Shown: positions 16,767 to 25,737 of the stretch, one piece after another
How positions within the stretch are numbered: position 1 is the stretch's first letter
Layout: the number at the start of each line of letters is the position of its first letter
Origin: Betaproteobacteria bacterium
GTDB taxonomy: Bacteria > Pseudomonadota > Gammaproteobacteria > Burkholderiales > SG8-41
Direction: 5' to 3'
NCBI GenBank assembly: GCA_025356695.1
Contig: JANXSE010000064.1
Span: 1-30,840, forward strand
DNA length: 30,840 bases
Program-made: the position numbers and the translations under genes
Notes under the pieces: model-generated
Told to the model about the DNA's origin: nothing
The model's input: the letters and a program-made list of their open reading frames with translations, nothing else
Database searches by the model: none

Positions 16767-17702
16767 TTATTCGCGTTCAAATTCGTAGCCCGCATCAACC
16801 CAGGCGTCTAGCCCGCCTGCCAGCGGCCGTACCCGCATATAACCCCTGTCCATCAGCATGCGGGCGACACGCGCCGCGCTGGCTTCGTTTGGTCAGGCAC
16901 AATAAAGAATGATATCGCGGTCCGGCGGCAAACCGGACAAATGTTCATCGATCTTTTCGATATCCACCGCCAGCGCCCCCGGAATGCGGCGCGGATCAAG
17001 TGAACGCGCCCCCGCCGAGCGCACATCAACCACCAGCGGATCGCGGCCCTCGTCCATCATTGAACGCAGTTCCGGCACCGGCAGACGCGCCATGCGCAAA
17101 GCCTTGAAAAACCGTTTGCGATCCCACCACTTGAAGGCAATAAACGCGGCCAGCGCCAGCGCCAGCAACACCAGCGCGTAGATGCCCATCGCTTCAAGCT
17201 GTCCGATCAGCCAATCGATTTCGCGATAGAAAAACATGCCCGCAGCAGCGGCAATCAGCGAATACAGTGCGGCGCCCAGTGTGCTGTAAGCGAGGAAGGA
17301 ACCGATCGGCAGTTGCAGTGCCCCCGCCACCGGCGGCGCCACGGTGGCGAAACCCGGGATGAATTTGGCGAGCACCAGCGACGGCGCGCCCCAGCGCGTG
17401 AATCGCGTTTCAGTCTGGCGCACGCAGGAATCCGGCGAAATCGAAATGCGGCACAACAACTGCAGCACGCGGAAACCGTAAATGCGCCCGGCCGCGTACC
17501 AGATCAGATCGCCGAGCAGGGAGCCGATGGCCGCCACGGCGACGATTGCCGAAAGCGCGGGCCCGCCGCCCACCGACAAAGCGCCGGCCACCATCAGCGT
17601 CGGCACCGCCGGCACCGGTGCGCCGGCCTGCTCGAGAAACATGTTGAAGAATACGAACGCGAGGCCGTATTGCGCGAGCAGCGCGGTGATTTCCTGCATC
17701 AT
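16767..17702 (-). CDS. DedA-rhodanese fusion protein with in-frame UGA at codon 270
   Basis: Residues 1-200 are a DedA/SNARE-associated membrane domain: EQAGAPVPAVPTLMVAGAL, then GDLIWYAAGRIYG, then KFIPGFATVAPPVAGAL, about five spans. Residues 205-311 are a cytoplasmic rhodanese domain: DPLVVDVRSAGAR, IPGALAVDIEKID, and the active loop IILYC with the catalytic-type Cys at 268. Two codons later (16893-16895) comes UGA, and the frame then continues PNEASAARVARML, VRPLAGGLDAWVDAGY and ends at TAA 16767. The conserved rhodanese end (LAGGxDAW) is intact after the UGA. As I remember related DedA-rhodanese proteins, this position is Cys (C-x-C-P-N-E). So the UGA could be selenocysteine, a Cys-to-stop mutation (TGC or TGT to TGA) or a sequence error. 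If it is a stop, a 269-residue protein with a broken rhodanese domain results. GGGGGA precedes the start (ATG ATG, 17702/17699). It leads the doxX and nitroreductase genes. Confidence 0.8.
16860..16877 (-). other. Hairpin 15-32 nt after the in-frame UGA (possible bacterial SECIS)
   Basis: Read on the coding strand: GCGGCG, loop CGUGU, CGCC-C-GC, a 6-bp stem with one bulged C. The loop starts 21 nt after the UGA and has G at its second position. This spacing and a G in the early loop are features described for bacterial SECIS elements. But the sequence is GC-rich and such hairpins are frequent by chance, so the evidence is weak. Confidence 0.2.
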
Positions 17703-17728
17703 GACGCACTATCCCCCTGAAAATGAAT

Positions 17729-17749
17729 CGCGCCACCCGCAGTGGCGCG
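17729..17749 (-). terminator. Hairpin terminator after the amidohydrolase gene
   Basis: A perfect 8-bp stem CGCGCCAC/GTGGCGCG with a 5-nt loop, 23 nt past the amidohydrolase stop. On the minus strand it is followed by ATTCATTTTCA, a T-rich stretch, as expected of an intrinsic terminator. It would separate the upstream genes (pump to amidohydrolase) from the DedA-rhodanese, DoxX and nitroreductase set. Confidence 0.6.
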
Positions 17750-17772
17750 CCTCGCCGCAACAAACGTTGCGC

Positions 17773-19695
17773 CTAGAATACCGCGCAACCGCAACCGCTG
17801 AACGTATTGCTTGAACCGAACGGATCGTGGCACAGCGGCGCACAGGCTGCAGCAACCACCGATGCCCCGCTAGCGGATTTGCGCAGCGGCGCGCCCCAGC
17901 CGCCGTACGCGGCAACCGGCGACCACTCCGGGCTCACCGGCAACGCCGGCGGCGCCATATTTGAATATTCCGCCGCGCCGTGCACGATATTACCGCCCAC
18001 CACGGTCAACACCGATTGCAGCGCCTTGATTTGCTCATCGGGTACCGAGAAATAATCCGCCGACAACACTGCGAGATCGGCAAGTTGTCCCGGCACCAGT
18101 GCGCCCTTCTTGCCATCGTCGCTGGAAAACCAGCTTGAACCCACCGTCCACAACCGCAGCGCTTCCATGCGGTCGAAGCGGTTGGCATCCGAGTACATTT
18201 GCATGCCGCCCACGGTCTTGCCGGAAGTCAGCCAGTAGAGCGAGACGAAGGGGTTGTAACTGGCAACGCGCGTCGCATCGGTGCCGGCGCCGACCGGCAC
18301 ACCGGCCGCCAGCATGCGCTTGATCGGCGGTGTTGCATCCGCATTGCCGTAGCGGTTTTTGAAATATTCGCCCTGATAGGCCATGCGATGCTGCACGGCA
18401 ATGCCGCCGCCCATCGCGCGGATACGGTCAATATTGCGCGGCGAAATCGTTTCCGCATGGTCGATGAACCAGTGCAGCCCGTTGAACGGCACTTCGCGGT
18501 TGACCTGTTCGTACACGTTGAGCGCGCGCTCGATGGTTTCGTTGTAGGTCGCGTGCAATCGGAACGGCCAGCGGTTCTGCGCCAGCAATTTAACCACCGC
18601 GGTCAGGTCCGCTTCCATGCTGCCCGGCATATCGGGACGTGGCTCGAGAAAATCCTCGAAGTCGGCCGCCGTATACACCAGCATTTCACCGGCGCCGTTG
18701 ATGCGGTACATGTCGTCGCCCTGACCGACCTTCACCGTCTTCGTCCAGTTCGAGAAATCGTCGAGCTCCTGCTTCGCGCGCTGTGTGAACAGGTTGGCGG
18801 CAATACGCACCGTCATCTGTTTGTCTTTATGCAGCGAGGTGACGACTTCGTAATCCTGCGGATAGTTCTGGAAACCGCCGCCGGCATCAATCACGCTGGT
18901 GACGCCCAGCCGATTCAGTTCGCGCATGAACTGGCGCGACGAATTGACCTGCTGCTCGAACGGCAGCTTGGGCCCTTTGGCCAGTGTCGAATACAGGATA
19001 AACGCGTTGGGTTTCGCAATCAGCAAACCGGTTGGATTGCCGGCCTTGTCGCGCTGGATTTCACCACCCGGCGGATTCGGCGTGTCTTTGGTGTAGCCGG
19101 AGGCACGCAACGCTGCCTTGTTGAGCAGCGCAGTGGCGTAAAGATTCAGCACGAACACCGGCGTATCCGGCGCTGCGGCATTCAATTCATCGAGCGTTGG
19201 CATGCGCTTTTCGGCGAACTGGAATTCATTCCAGCCACCAACCACACGCACCCAGTGATTCGGCGGCGTGCGCTGTGCCTGCTCGCGCAGCATGCGCAAC
19301 GCATCGGCGAGAGACGGCACGCCGTCCCATCTGAGTTCAAGGTTGTAATAAAGCCCGCCGCGGATCGGATGCGCATGTGAATCGATCAACCCCGGTATCA
19401 CCGTGCGGCCGTTCAACTGGATCACGCGCGTTGCGGCGTTGCGATAGGCCATGACTTCCATGTCGTCGCCGGTCGCCAGCACGCGACCATCCCTGACCGC
19501 GAGTGCCGAAACGATAGAGCGGCGTTCGTTTTGCGTGGCGATTTTGCCGCTGAGAAATATCGTATCCGCAGAACCCGCGGACGGCGGCGGATTGCCGCCG
19601 GCGCCGGCGCAGCCGCCGACCAGCCCCGAAATACCGGCTGCCGCACCTGCCTTGATGAAATCACGCCGCGTGAAATTCCGATCATGCATAGTCAT
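17773..19695 (-). CDS. Tat-exported amidohydrolase (YtcJ/NfdA-like, amidohydrolase family 3)
   Basis: A 640-residue metal-dependent amidohydrolase of the YtcJ/NfdA type. The N-terminus has a twin-arginine signal (TRRDFIKAGAAAGISG, Arg10-Arg11) and a possible lipobox-like GLVGGC at 25-29, so it is probably exported folded and may be lipid-anchored. The beta-sandwich part (FLSGKIATQNE, ALAVRDGRVLATGD) is followed by the metal site start PGLIDSHAHP (His107, His109). LHATYNE, then FIDHAETISP, then the late GAGTDATR (metal Asp) complete the barrel pattern. The closing LVPGQLADLAVLS is typical. The extreme C-terminus ends in a cysteine-rich tail (ACAPLCHDP, then GCGCAVF). GGAGG lies 6 nt before the ATG at 19695. 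It follows the YceI gene by 39 nt. The substrate is unknown; N-substituted formamides or other amides are known for relatives. Confidence 0.9.
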   Translation of the reverse strand: MTMHDRNFTRRDFIKAGAAAGISGLVGGCAGAGGNPPPSAGSADTIFLSGKIATQNERRSIVSALAVRDGRVLATGDDMEVMAYRNAATRVIQLNGRTVIPGLIDSHAHPIRGGLYYNLELRWDGVPSLADALRMLREQAQRTPPNHWVRVVGGWNEFQFAEKRMPTLDELNAAAPDTPVFVLNLYATALLNKAALRASGYTKDTPNPPGGEIQRDKAGNPTGLLIAKPNAFILYSTLAKGPKLPFEQQVNSSRQFMRELNRLGVTSVIDAGGGFQNYPQDYEVVTSLHKDKQMTVRIAANLFTQRAKQELDDFSNWTKTVKVGQGDDMYRINGAGEMLVYTAADFEDFLEPRPDMPGSMEADLTAVVKLLAQNRWPFRLHATYNETIERALNVYEQVNREVPFNGLHWFIDHAETISPRNIDRIRAMGGGIAVQHRMAYQGEYFKNRYGNADATPPIKRMLAAGVPVGAGTDATRVASYNPFVSLYWLTSGKTVGGMQMYSDANRFDRMEALRLWTVGSSWFSSDDGKKGALVPGQLADLAVLSADYFSVPDEQIKALQSVLTVVGGNIVHGAAEYSNMAPPALPVSPEWSPVAAYGGWGAPLRKSASGASVVAAACAPLCHDPFGSSNTFSGCGCAVF

Positions 19696-19734
19696 GATAA
19701 ACCTCCGTCAAAGCAGGATTGCGGGTGGGGAATC

Positions 19735-20316
19735 TCAGTCTTTCCACGCCTCTACCTGTATGCGCAGCGTCACCTCGTCGCCGACCGCCGGAAGATAGGT
19801 TTTCATGCCGAAATCCGAACGCTTGAGCGTACTGGTAACTTCGGCGCCGCAGTCTTCTTTTTTGGTCATCGGATGCGGGCCGCATTTGACCTGGGTAATT
19901 GTCAGCGTCAGCGGTTTCGTCACACCGAGCAGAGTGAGCTCACCCTCGGCGCTTGACGGCACATCGCCATTGAATTTGAGCGTCTTCGACTTGAACGTCA
20001 TCACCGGAAATTTTTCGACATTGAAAAAATCCGGCGAACGCAGATGTTCTTCGAGCTTGGCGTCACCGGTGCCGATCGACGCGGTCTGCACCGTAATCTC
20101 GATGCTGCCGGTTTTGGCTGCGCGGTCGAGCACCAGCTTGCCGGCCGTCTTGTTGAATTGGCCGCGGTGCGTCGAGAAACCGAAGTGGTTGATCTCGAAA
20201 CGCGGAAAGGTATGCGAGGGGTCGAAGGTGTAATGGTCGGCGGCAAATACGCTGCCGGCAAGTGAAATTGCAGCACCGAGAAAAACCAGACCGGCGTGCT
20301 TGCAAAATGATTTCAT
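19735..20316 (-). CDS. YceI family periplasmic lipid-binding protein
   Basis: A 193-residue secreted YceI-like protein, a lipocalin-like beta barrel that in known structures binds isoprenoid quinones or similar lipids. The signal peptide is MKSFCKHAGLVFLGAAISLAGSVFA, cleaved before ADHYTFDPSHT. Family blocks are YTFDPSHTFPRFEINHFGFS, then HLRSPDFFNVEKFPVMTFKS, GELTLLGVTKPLTLTI and DFGMKTYLPAVGDEVTLRI. CGPHP and DCGAEV supply the usual cysteine pair. AGGAGT lies 8 nt before the ATG. It sits between the pirin gene (31 nt upstream) and the amidohydrolase gene (39 nt downstream), probably in the same transcript. Confidence 0.95.
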   Translation of the reverse strand: MKSFCKHAGLVFLGAAISLAGSVFAADHYTFDPSHTFPRFEINHFGFSTHRGQFNKTAGKLVLDRAAKTGSIEITVQTASIGTGDAKLEEHLRSPDFFNVEKFPVMTFKSKTLKFNGDVPSSAEGELTLLGVTKPLTLTITQVKCGPHPMTKKEDCGAEVTSTLKRSDFGMKTYLPAVGDEVTLRIQVEAWKD

Positions 20317-20347
20317 GCGTGGACTCCTGATTGATTAAACAAGCGGA

Positions 20348-21046
20348 CTAAACCAGATCGAACAAAAGAATTTCCGCGTCACTGCCTTTTTCCAGCGTGA
20401 CCAGCGACTCGCCGCTGAATTTCAATGCGTCACCGGCTGCCAGCGCCCGGCCGTTGACAGTGAGCGTGCCGCGCGCGACATGCAAATACGCCAAGCGCCC
20501 TGCGGCAAGGCTGTGACTCAATTTCTCGTCGCCGCTGAGCAGCGCCGCATATACCGCCGCATCCTGGTGTATCAGCACCGAACCGTCGCGCCCGTCGCTT
20601 GAAGCGATCAGGCGCAGACGCCCGCGCCGTGCTGCGACGTCGAAATGTTTTTCTTCGTAACCCGGCGCAATGCCGCCGGCTGCCGGCAGTATCCATATCT
20701 GCAACAGGTGCACGGGTTCGGTCTTCGAATGATTGAATTCGCTGTGCTGCACGCCGGTGCCGGCGCTCATGCGCTGCACGTCGCCGGGCCGGATCACCGA
20801 GCCGTTGCCCATGCTGTCTTTGTGCTCGAGCGCGCCGGCGAGTATGTAGGTGATGATCTCCATATCGCGGTGGCCGTGAGTGCCGAAGCCCTGCCCCGGC
20901 TGCACCACGTCTTCGTTGATCACGCGCAGACTGGCGTAACCCATATGCCGCGGGTCGTGATAATCAGCGAAGGAAAAGCTGTGGTAACTGTCGAGCCAGC
21001 CGTGATTGGCATGGCCGCGTTCGCCTGCCTTGCGCAAAACGATCAT
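20348..21046 (-). CDS. Pirin family protein (YhhW-like, cupin)
   Basis: A 232-residue bicupin of the pirin family, close in layout to E. coli YhhW, which has quercetin 2,3-dioxygenase activity in vitro. The four metal ligands are visible in the first cupin: His57 and His59 in GFGTHGHRDMEI, and His101 and Glu103 in GVQHSEFNHS. Other pirin blocks are NHGWLDSYHSFSFADYHDP near the N-terminus, PGDVQRMSAGTG and LQIWILP. The second cupin (LAYLHVARGTLTVNGRAL) lacks ligands, as usual. GGAG lies 7 nt before the ATG. It follows the outer-membrane channel gene by 80 nt and precedes YceI by 31 nt. A role in removing flavonoids or quinone-like aromatics fits the neighbours but is inferred. Confidence 0.95.
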   Translation of the reverse strand: MIVLRKAGERGHANHGWLDSYHSFSFADYHDPRHMGYASLRVINEDVVQPGQGFGTHGHRDMEIITYILAGALEHKDSMGNGSVIRPGDVQRMSAGTGVQHSEFNHSKTEPVHLLQIWILPAAGGIAPGYEEKHFDVAARRGRLRLIASSDGRDGSVLIHQDAAVYAALLSGDEKLSHSLAAGRLAYLHVARGTLTVNGRALAAGDALKFSGESLVTLEKGSDAEILLFDLV

Positions 21047-21126
21047 CGTGCGCTCCGGATTGAAGGTTCAAACAAATGAATTCACCTGCGCCTTCTACCG
21101 CACTTGCGAAATCAGCCTCTGCCGGT

Positions 21127-22593
21127 TTAAGGCTTGTCTCCGGGTTTCGCCGCTGCAGGCTCGGCTACTGCCGTCTGCCAGCCACCACCCAGCGCCTTGT
21201 AGAGCTGCACCAGAGATATCATCGTATTGCGCAACACCTGGACGCGCGCCAGTTCGGCGACAAAGAGCGCGCTGTCGGCGTCGATCACTTCAAAGTAGGA
21301 CGAGTAACCAACGGCGTAGCGTTTCATCACCTGCTCGCGTGCCGCGCGCAGCGCCGCTACCTGCTGGTTTTGCGCGCGCAGCGCCTCGCTGTAGCCGGCG
21401 CGTGCCGCCAGTGCGTCGCCGACTTCGCGGAAGGCCTGCACTACCGTCTGCTGGTAGGTGAGTATCGCCTGTTGCTCGCGTGCGGTGTAAATCTGCACCG
21501 TGTATTTGTTACGGTTGACGTCAATGATCGGCTGCAGCAAGGCAAGGCCGAACGACCAGGTTTGCGCCGGCCCCGAAAACAGGTTGCCGAACGCCGCGCT
21601 CTGCGAGCCCAGGCTGCCGGTCAGCGAAATAGTCGGGAACAGCGATGCCTTGACCGCTTTCAGGCGCGCGTTGGCGCCGATCAGCGTGCTCTCAGCCTGA
21701 CGCAAATCCGGTCGCCGCTCGAGCAACGCCGACGGCACACCGACCGGAACTTCCGGCGGCACCGGCATATTCGCATCGGTCTCACCGGCGGGCGGGCGCA
21801 CGATCGGTCCGGGATTGGCGCCGGTTAGTATCTGCAACAGATTTTCCGTCTGCGCGACCTGCGCCTTTAAATCCGGAATCACTGCGCGCGCGGTCGCCGC
21901 ACTGGCGTCGGCGCGATTGACATCGAGCTCCGACACCACGCCGCGGTCGTACTGCGCGCGCGTGAGTTTGAGAAAATCCTCGCGCGTGGCAAGCGTGCGC
22001 TGCGCAACCGACAGCTGCAGATCGAGCGCGCGCAACGTAAAATAGGCTGCAGCCACATTGGAGATGACAGTCATGCGCGTGGTATCGCGCGCAAATTCGG
22101 ACGCCAGAAAATCGGCGCGTGCCGCCGCGGTCAGGCTCGCTACGCGCCGCCACAAGTCGATTTCGTACGAGATGTCGACTTCGGCGGTCAAGGTGGTGCG
22201 CACCGGCGCCGCACTTGACGGCAGGGGCGTCGGCCCGACTGTCGAAATGCGCGAGCGTGTTGCGCCGCCGCCTGCCGAAACCTGCGGAATCGAACCGAAG
22301 CCGGCGATACCGGCGCTGGCGCGGAACTCCTCGACGCGCGCGAGCGCGATGCGCACGTCGTAATTGTTGGTGAGTGCGGCGCGCAGCAGTTTGTCGAGCG
22401 CCGGATCCTGATAAATTTCCCACCACGCCATTTCAGCCAGCGGTTTGCCGGCAAGCGCGGGCGCGCCGCGGAAAGCCTCCGGCGCCTGCACTGGCGGACG
22501 CTGGTAGTTGGTGCCCATGGCGCAGGCGCCGAGCAGCGTTGCCGCCGTCAGTGAAATCAGAGTACGCATCTTTTTCGGCTGGTTCGTTTTCAT
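21127..22593 (-). CDS. RND efflux outer-membrane lipoprotein (OprM/NodT family)
   Basis: A 488-residue outer-membrane factor of a tripartite efflux pump. The lipoprotein signal ends LLGAC (Cys24), as in OprM. Two outer-membrane efflux repeats follow: WWEIYQDPALDKLLRAAL with NNYDVRIALARVEE, and the second-half VPSALLERRPDLRQAESTLIGANARLKAVKASLFP motif. A helical barrel segment and the end FEVIDADSALFVAELARVQ come next. The start at 22593 is one nt after the stop of the pump gene and has CAGGGT 8 nt upstream; 21 nt of upstream frame overlapping the pump gene is unlikely to be used. It is the third gene of the adaptor, pump and channel operon. Confidence 0.95.
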   Translation of the reverse strand: MKTNQPKKMRTLISLTAATLLGACAMGTNYQRPPVQAPEAFRGAPALAGKPLAEMAWWEIYQDPALDKLLRAALTNNYDVRIALARVEEFRASAGIAGFGSIPQVSAGGGATRSRISTVGPTPLPSSAAPVRTTLTAEVDISYEIDLWRRVASLTAAARADFLASEFARDTTRMTVISNVAAAYFTLRALDLQLSVAQRTLATREDFLKLTRAQYDRGVVSELDVNRADASAATARAVIPDLKAQVAQTENLLQILTGANPGPIVRPPAGETDANMPVPPEVPVGVPSALLERRPDLRQAESTLIGANARLKAVKASLFPTISLTGSLGSQSAAFGNLFSGPAQTWSFGLALLQPIIDVNRNKYTVQIYTAREQQAILTYQQTVVQAFREVGDALAARAGYSEALRAQNQQVAALRAAREQVMKRYAVGYSSYFEVIDADSALFVAELARVQVLRNTMISLVQLYKALGGGWQTAVAEPAAAKPGDKP

Positions 22594-22594
22594 G

Positions 22595-25500
22595 CTAACC
22601 CTGCAACTCGTCATCGCGGAACGGCCGGCGGCGCTCGCTGATGCGCTGAATAACGACGTAAAAAACCGGAATCACAAAAATACCGATCATGGTCGCCGCC
22701 AGCATGCCGAACACCACGGTGGTGCCGAGCGATTGACGCGCGCCCGCGCCGGCGCCGGTGGCGATCGCCAGCGGCAGTGTGCCGAGGATGAAGGCAAACG
22801 AGGTCATCAAAATCGGCCGCAGGCGCAGTTGCGCGCCGCCCAACGCAGACTTGACGATCGATTCGCCGCGGTCGCGCGCAAGTTTGGCGAACTCGACGAT
22901 CAAAATCGCATTCTTCGCCGCCAGCCCGATCAGCATGATGAGGCCGATCTGCGCATATACGTTATTAGCCATTTCGCGCATAGCGAGCCCCGAGAACGCG
23001 CCGAGCACGCCGAACGGAATCACCAGCAGAATCGCCACCGGCATTGCCCACGACTCATACAAGGCAGCGAGCACCAGAAATACGAACAACAGCGACAGCG
23101 CAAAGATATAGCCGGTCTGTCCGCCGGTTTTCTTTTCCTGATAAACCGCACCGGTCCACTCGTAGCCGTAACCGGCCGGCAGCGCTTTGGCAAGATCTTC
23201 CATCGCCTGCGCCGCCTGCCCCGAGCTGTAACCGGGTGCCGCCGCGCCATTGATACTCGCCGCGCGGTAAATGTTGTAACGCTGATAGTACTCGGGGCCG
23301 TTGATTGATTTCGGCTTTACCAGCGCAGACAGCGGCACCATGGTACCGGTCGCATTGCGCACGTAGAAGCGCTTGACGTCGTCGGGATAGGCGCGCGCCG
23401 AACCCTCGGCCTGCGCCTGCACCCGGAAAGTGCGGCCGTACAGGTTGAAGTCGTTGACATAGTAGCCGCCGAGGAAGGTCTGCAATGTAAAGAACACATC
23501 CGACAGCGCCACACCGTAGGTCTTGATCTTGTCGCGATCGACCTCGTATTCAATCTGCGGGATGCGGTCATCGAAACCGGCAAAGATGAAACCGAGTTCC
23601 GGACGTTTGCGCGCCTCGCCGATGAAATTCTGCAACACGCTTGAAAACTGTTTTGCATCGCCGCCGGCGCGGTCCTGCAGGATGAATTCGAAGCCGCCGG
23701 CGGTGCCGAGGCCGCGGATCGGCGGCGGATTGAAGATCAGCACGTTGGCGTCCTTGATCGCGCCGTTGGCGGCGCCCATCAACTGGCGCAGGATCGCCGG
23801 CGCCGATTCGCGCGATCCGCGGGCATGCCAAGGATCGAGGCGGATGAAGGCCGTCGCATTATACGAAGTGGTCAGGCCGGTCAGCAGGTTGAAGCCGGAT
23901 AGCGAGGCGACGCCGGAGACGCCCTTGATGCCCAGCGCGATCTTGGTGAACTGATCGACCGCTGCGTTGGTGCGCTCCAGCGAGGCCGCAAGCGGCAGTT
24001 GCACCACCGCAAACATATAGCCCTGGTCTTCATCCGGCACCAGCGCAGTCGGCCGCGTTTTAAGCAGGCCGTAGATCGCCACCAGCAGCACCGCGAAAGT
24101 CAGCGCAACCAGCACCGCGCGTTTGATCAGCACTGCCGTCGAAGCAACATAACCTCTGGTAAATGCGCCAAACGCGCGGTTGAACCAGTCGAAGAAGCGT
24201 CCTGTCACGCCGCTCGGCCGGCCATGTTTGGCCGGACGCAGCAGCAGCGCGCACAAGGCCGGCGCCAGCGTCAACGCGGCGACCGCCGACAGAATCACCG
24301 ACGTCGCCAGTGTCAGTGCAAATTGTTTGTAGAGCTCGCCGGTCAGGCCGCCGAGAAAAGCCACCGGAATAAACACTGCCGACAACACCAGCGCAATCGC
24401 CACCACCGGGCCGCCGACGTCCGCCAGTGCGGCCTTGGTCGCCTCTTTCGGCGAAAGATTTTCGGTATCGAGTTTGTGCTGCACCGCTTCGACAACGACG
24501 ATTGCATCGTCAACCACGATACCGATCGCCAGCACCAGCCCGAACAGGGTCAGCGTGTTGATGGTGAAACCGAGTGCAGTAAAAACCGCAAACGTGCCAA
24601 CCAGCGCCACCGGCACCACCAGCATCGGGATCAGGGTCGCGCGCCACGATTGCAAAAACACGAAGACCACCAGCAGCACCAGAAACACCGCAACAAACAA
24701 CGTGATGATCACTTCCTTCATCGACTCGGTGACGAACGGCGTGGTGCTGTACGGCACCGAATAGACCATGCCGGGCGGGAAGCGCTCCGCCTGCGCTTTC
24801 ATCGTCGCTGCAACGTCCCGCGCGGTATCCAATGCGTTCGCATCGGGTTGCAGGAAAATGCCGATGAACACTCCGGGCACGCCGTTTTCCTGCACGTTGA
24901 TGGTGTAATCAGCGCCGCCGAGTTCAATGCGCGAAATATCCTTCAGGCGCACGATCTGGCCGTTAGGCGCGGCGCTAATGACGATGTTTTCGTATTGGGT
25001 GGCGTCGGTCAGGCGTCCCTGCACCGTTACCGAATATTGCATCGGCACGCCGCTCGGTATCGGCGGCACGCCGATGCGGCCTGCCGGCGCCACCACGTTC
25101 TGCTCCTGCACCACGCGCTGCACGTCGCCGGCGGTCACACCGAGGCGCGCCATCTTGTCGGGGTCGAGCCAGATGCGCATGCTGTAGTCGCGCGCGCCGA
25201 ACAGGCGCACGAAGCCGACGCCCTTCACGCGCGCCAGCGCATCCTGGATATTGAGCAGCGCGTAGTTGCTCAAAAAGGTCGTGTCGTAGCGGCGGTCGGG
25301 CGCGGTCAGCGCAATGACCTGCAGAAAATCGTTTGACTGCTTGCGAATCGTAATACCGTTGCGGATCACGTCCGGCGGCAACTGGCTTTGCGCGATGGCG
25401 ACGCGGTTCTGCACGTCGACCGCGCCGAGATCCTGGCTGCTGCCGACATCGAAAGTAATGGTTAGCGAATAAGTGCCGTCGTTGGCACTCTTCGAATCCA

Positions 25501-25732
25501 TATAGATCATGTTCTTCGCGCCGTTCACCTGCTGCTCAATCGGCGCCGCAATCGCCTGCGTGACGACACTGGCGTTGGCGCCGGGCAGCGCGGTCGTCAC
25601 CTGCACCTGCGGCGGCACGATCTGCGGATACTGCGTAATCGGCAGGTCGAACGCGGCAACCGCGCCGGCCAGCGTAATGATCAGCGAGATGACCGATGAA
25701 AAAATCGGCCGGTCGATAAAGAAATTGAACAT
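22595..25732 (-). CDS. RND multidrug efflux pump, HAE-1 family (AcrB/MexB-like)
   Basis: A 1045-residue inner-membrane drug/proton antiporter of the hydrophobe/amphiphile RND family. It begins MFNFFIDRPIFSSVISL, the standard start. The proton-relay residues are present at the AcrB positions: Asp408-Asp409 in GIVVDDAIVVVEAV and Lys940 in LIGLAAKNAILIVEFA. Other landmarks are LPITQYPQIVPP, GAKNMIYMDS, FGARDYSMRIWLDPDKMA (porter domain) and FNPPPIRGLGTAGGFEF. The length is normal and the frame unbroken. It starts 5 nt after the adaptor stop and ends one nt before the channel start. The pump probably exports hydrophobic or aromatic compounds from the periplasm and outer leaflet. The substrate range cannot be read off. 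Confidence 0.97.
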   Translation of the reverse strand: MFNFFIDRPIFSSVISLIITLAGAVAAFDLPITQYPQIVPPQVQVTTALPGANASVVTQAIAAPIEQQVNGAKNMIYMDSKSANDGTYSLTITFDVGSSQDLGAVDVQNRVAIAQSQLPPDVIRNGITIRKQSNDFLQVIALTAPDRRYDTTFLSNYALLNIQDALARVKGVGFVRLFGARDYSMRIWLDPDKMARLGVTAGDVQRVVQEQNVVAPAGRIGVPPIPSGVPMQYSVTVQGRLTDATQYENIVISAAPNGQIVRLKDISRIELGGADYTINVQENGVPGVFIGIFLQPDANALDTARDVAATMKAQAERFPPGMVYSVPYSTTPFVTESMKEVIITLFVAVFLVLLVVFVFLQSWRATLIPMLVVPVALVGTFAVFTALGFTINTLTLFGLVLAIGIVVDDAIVVVEAVQHKLDTENLSPKEATKAALADVGGPVVAIALVLSAVFIPVAFLGGLTGELYKQFALTLATSVILSAVAALTLAPALCALLLRPAKHGRPSGVTGRFFDWFNRAFGAFTRGYVASTAVLIKRAVLVALTFAVLLVAIYGLLKTRPTALVPDEDQGYMFAVVQLPLAASLERTNAAVDQFTKIALGIKGVSGVASLSGFNLLTGLTTSYNATAFIRLDPWHARGSRESAPAILRQLMGAANGAIKDANVLIFNPPPIRGLGTAGGFEFILQDRAGGDAKQFSSVLQNFIGEARKRPELGFIFAGFDDRIPQIEYEVDRDKIKTYGVALSDVFFTLQTFLGGYYVNDFNLYGRTFRVQAQAEGSARAYPDDVKRFYVRNATGTMVPLSALVKPKSINGPEYYQRYNIYRAASINGAAAPGYSSGQAAQAMEDLAKALPAGYGYEWTGAVYQEKKTGGQTGYIFALSLLFVFLVLAALYESWAMPVAILLVIPFGVLGAFSGLAMREMANNVYAQIGLIMLIGLAAKNAILIVEFAKLARDRGESIVKSALGGAQLRLRPILMTSFAFILGTLPLAIATGAGAGARQSLGTTVVFGMLAATMIGIFVIPVFYVVIQRISERRRPFRDDELQG

Positions 25733-25737
25733 GGCGG

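Noticed and set aside
23999..25336. A plus-strand open frame of 445 codons antisense to the RND pump.
   Set aside because: His/Arg/Gln-rich composition typical of the complement of a GC-rich membrane-protein gene; no start context and no motif.
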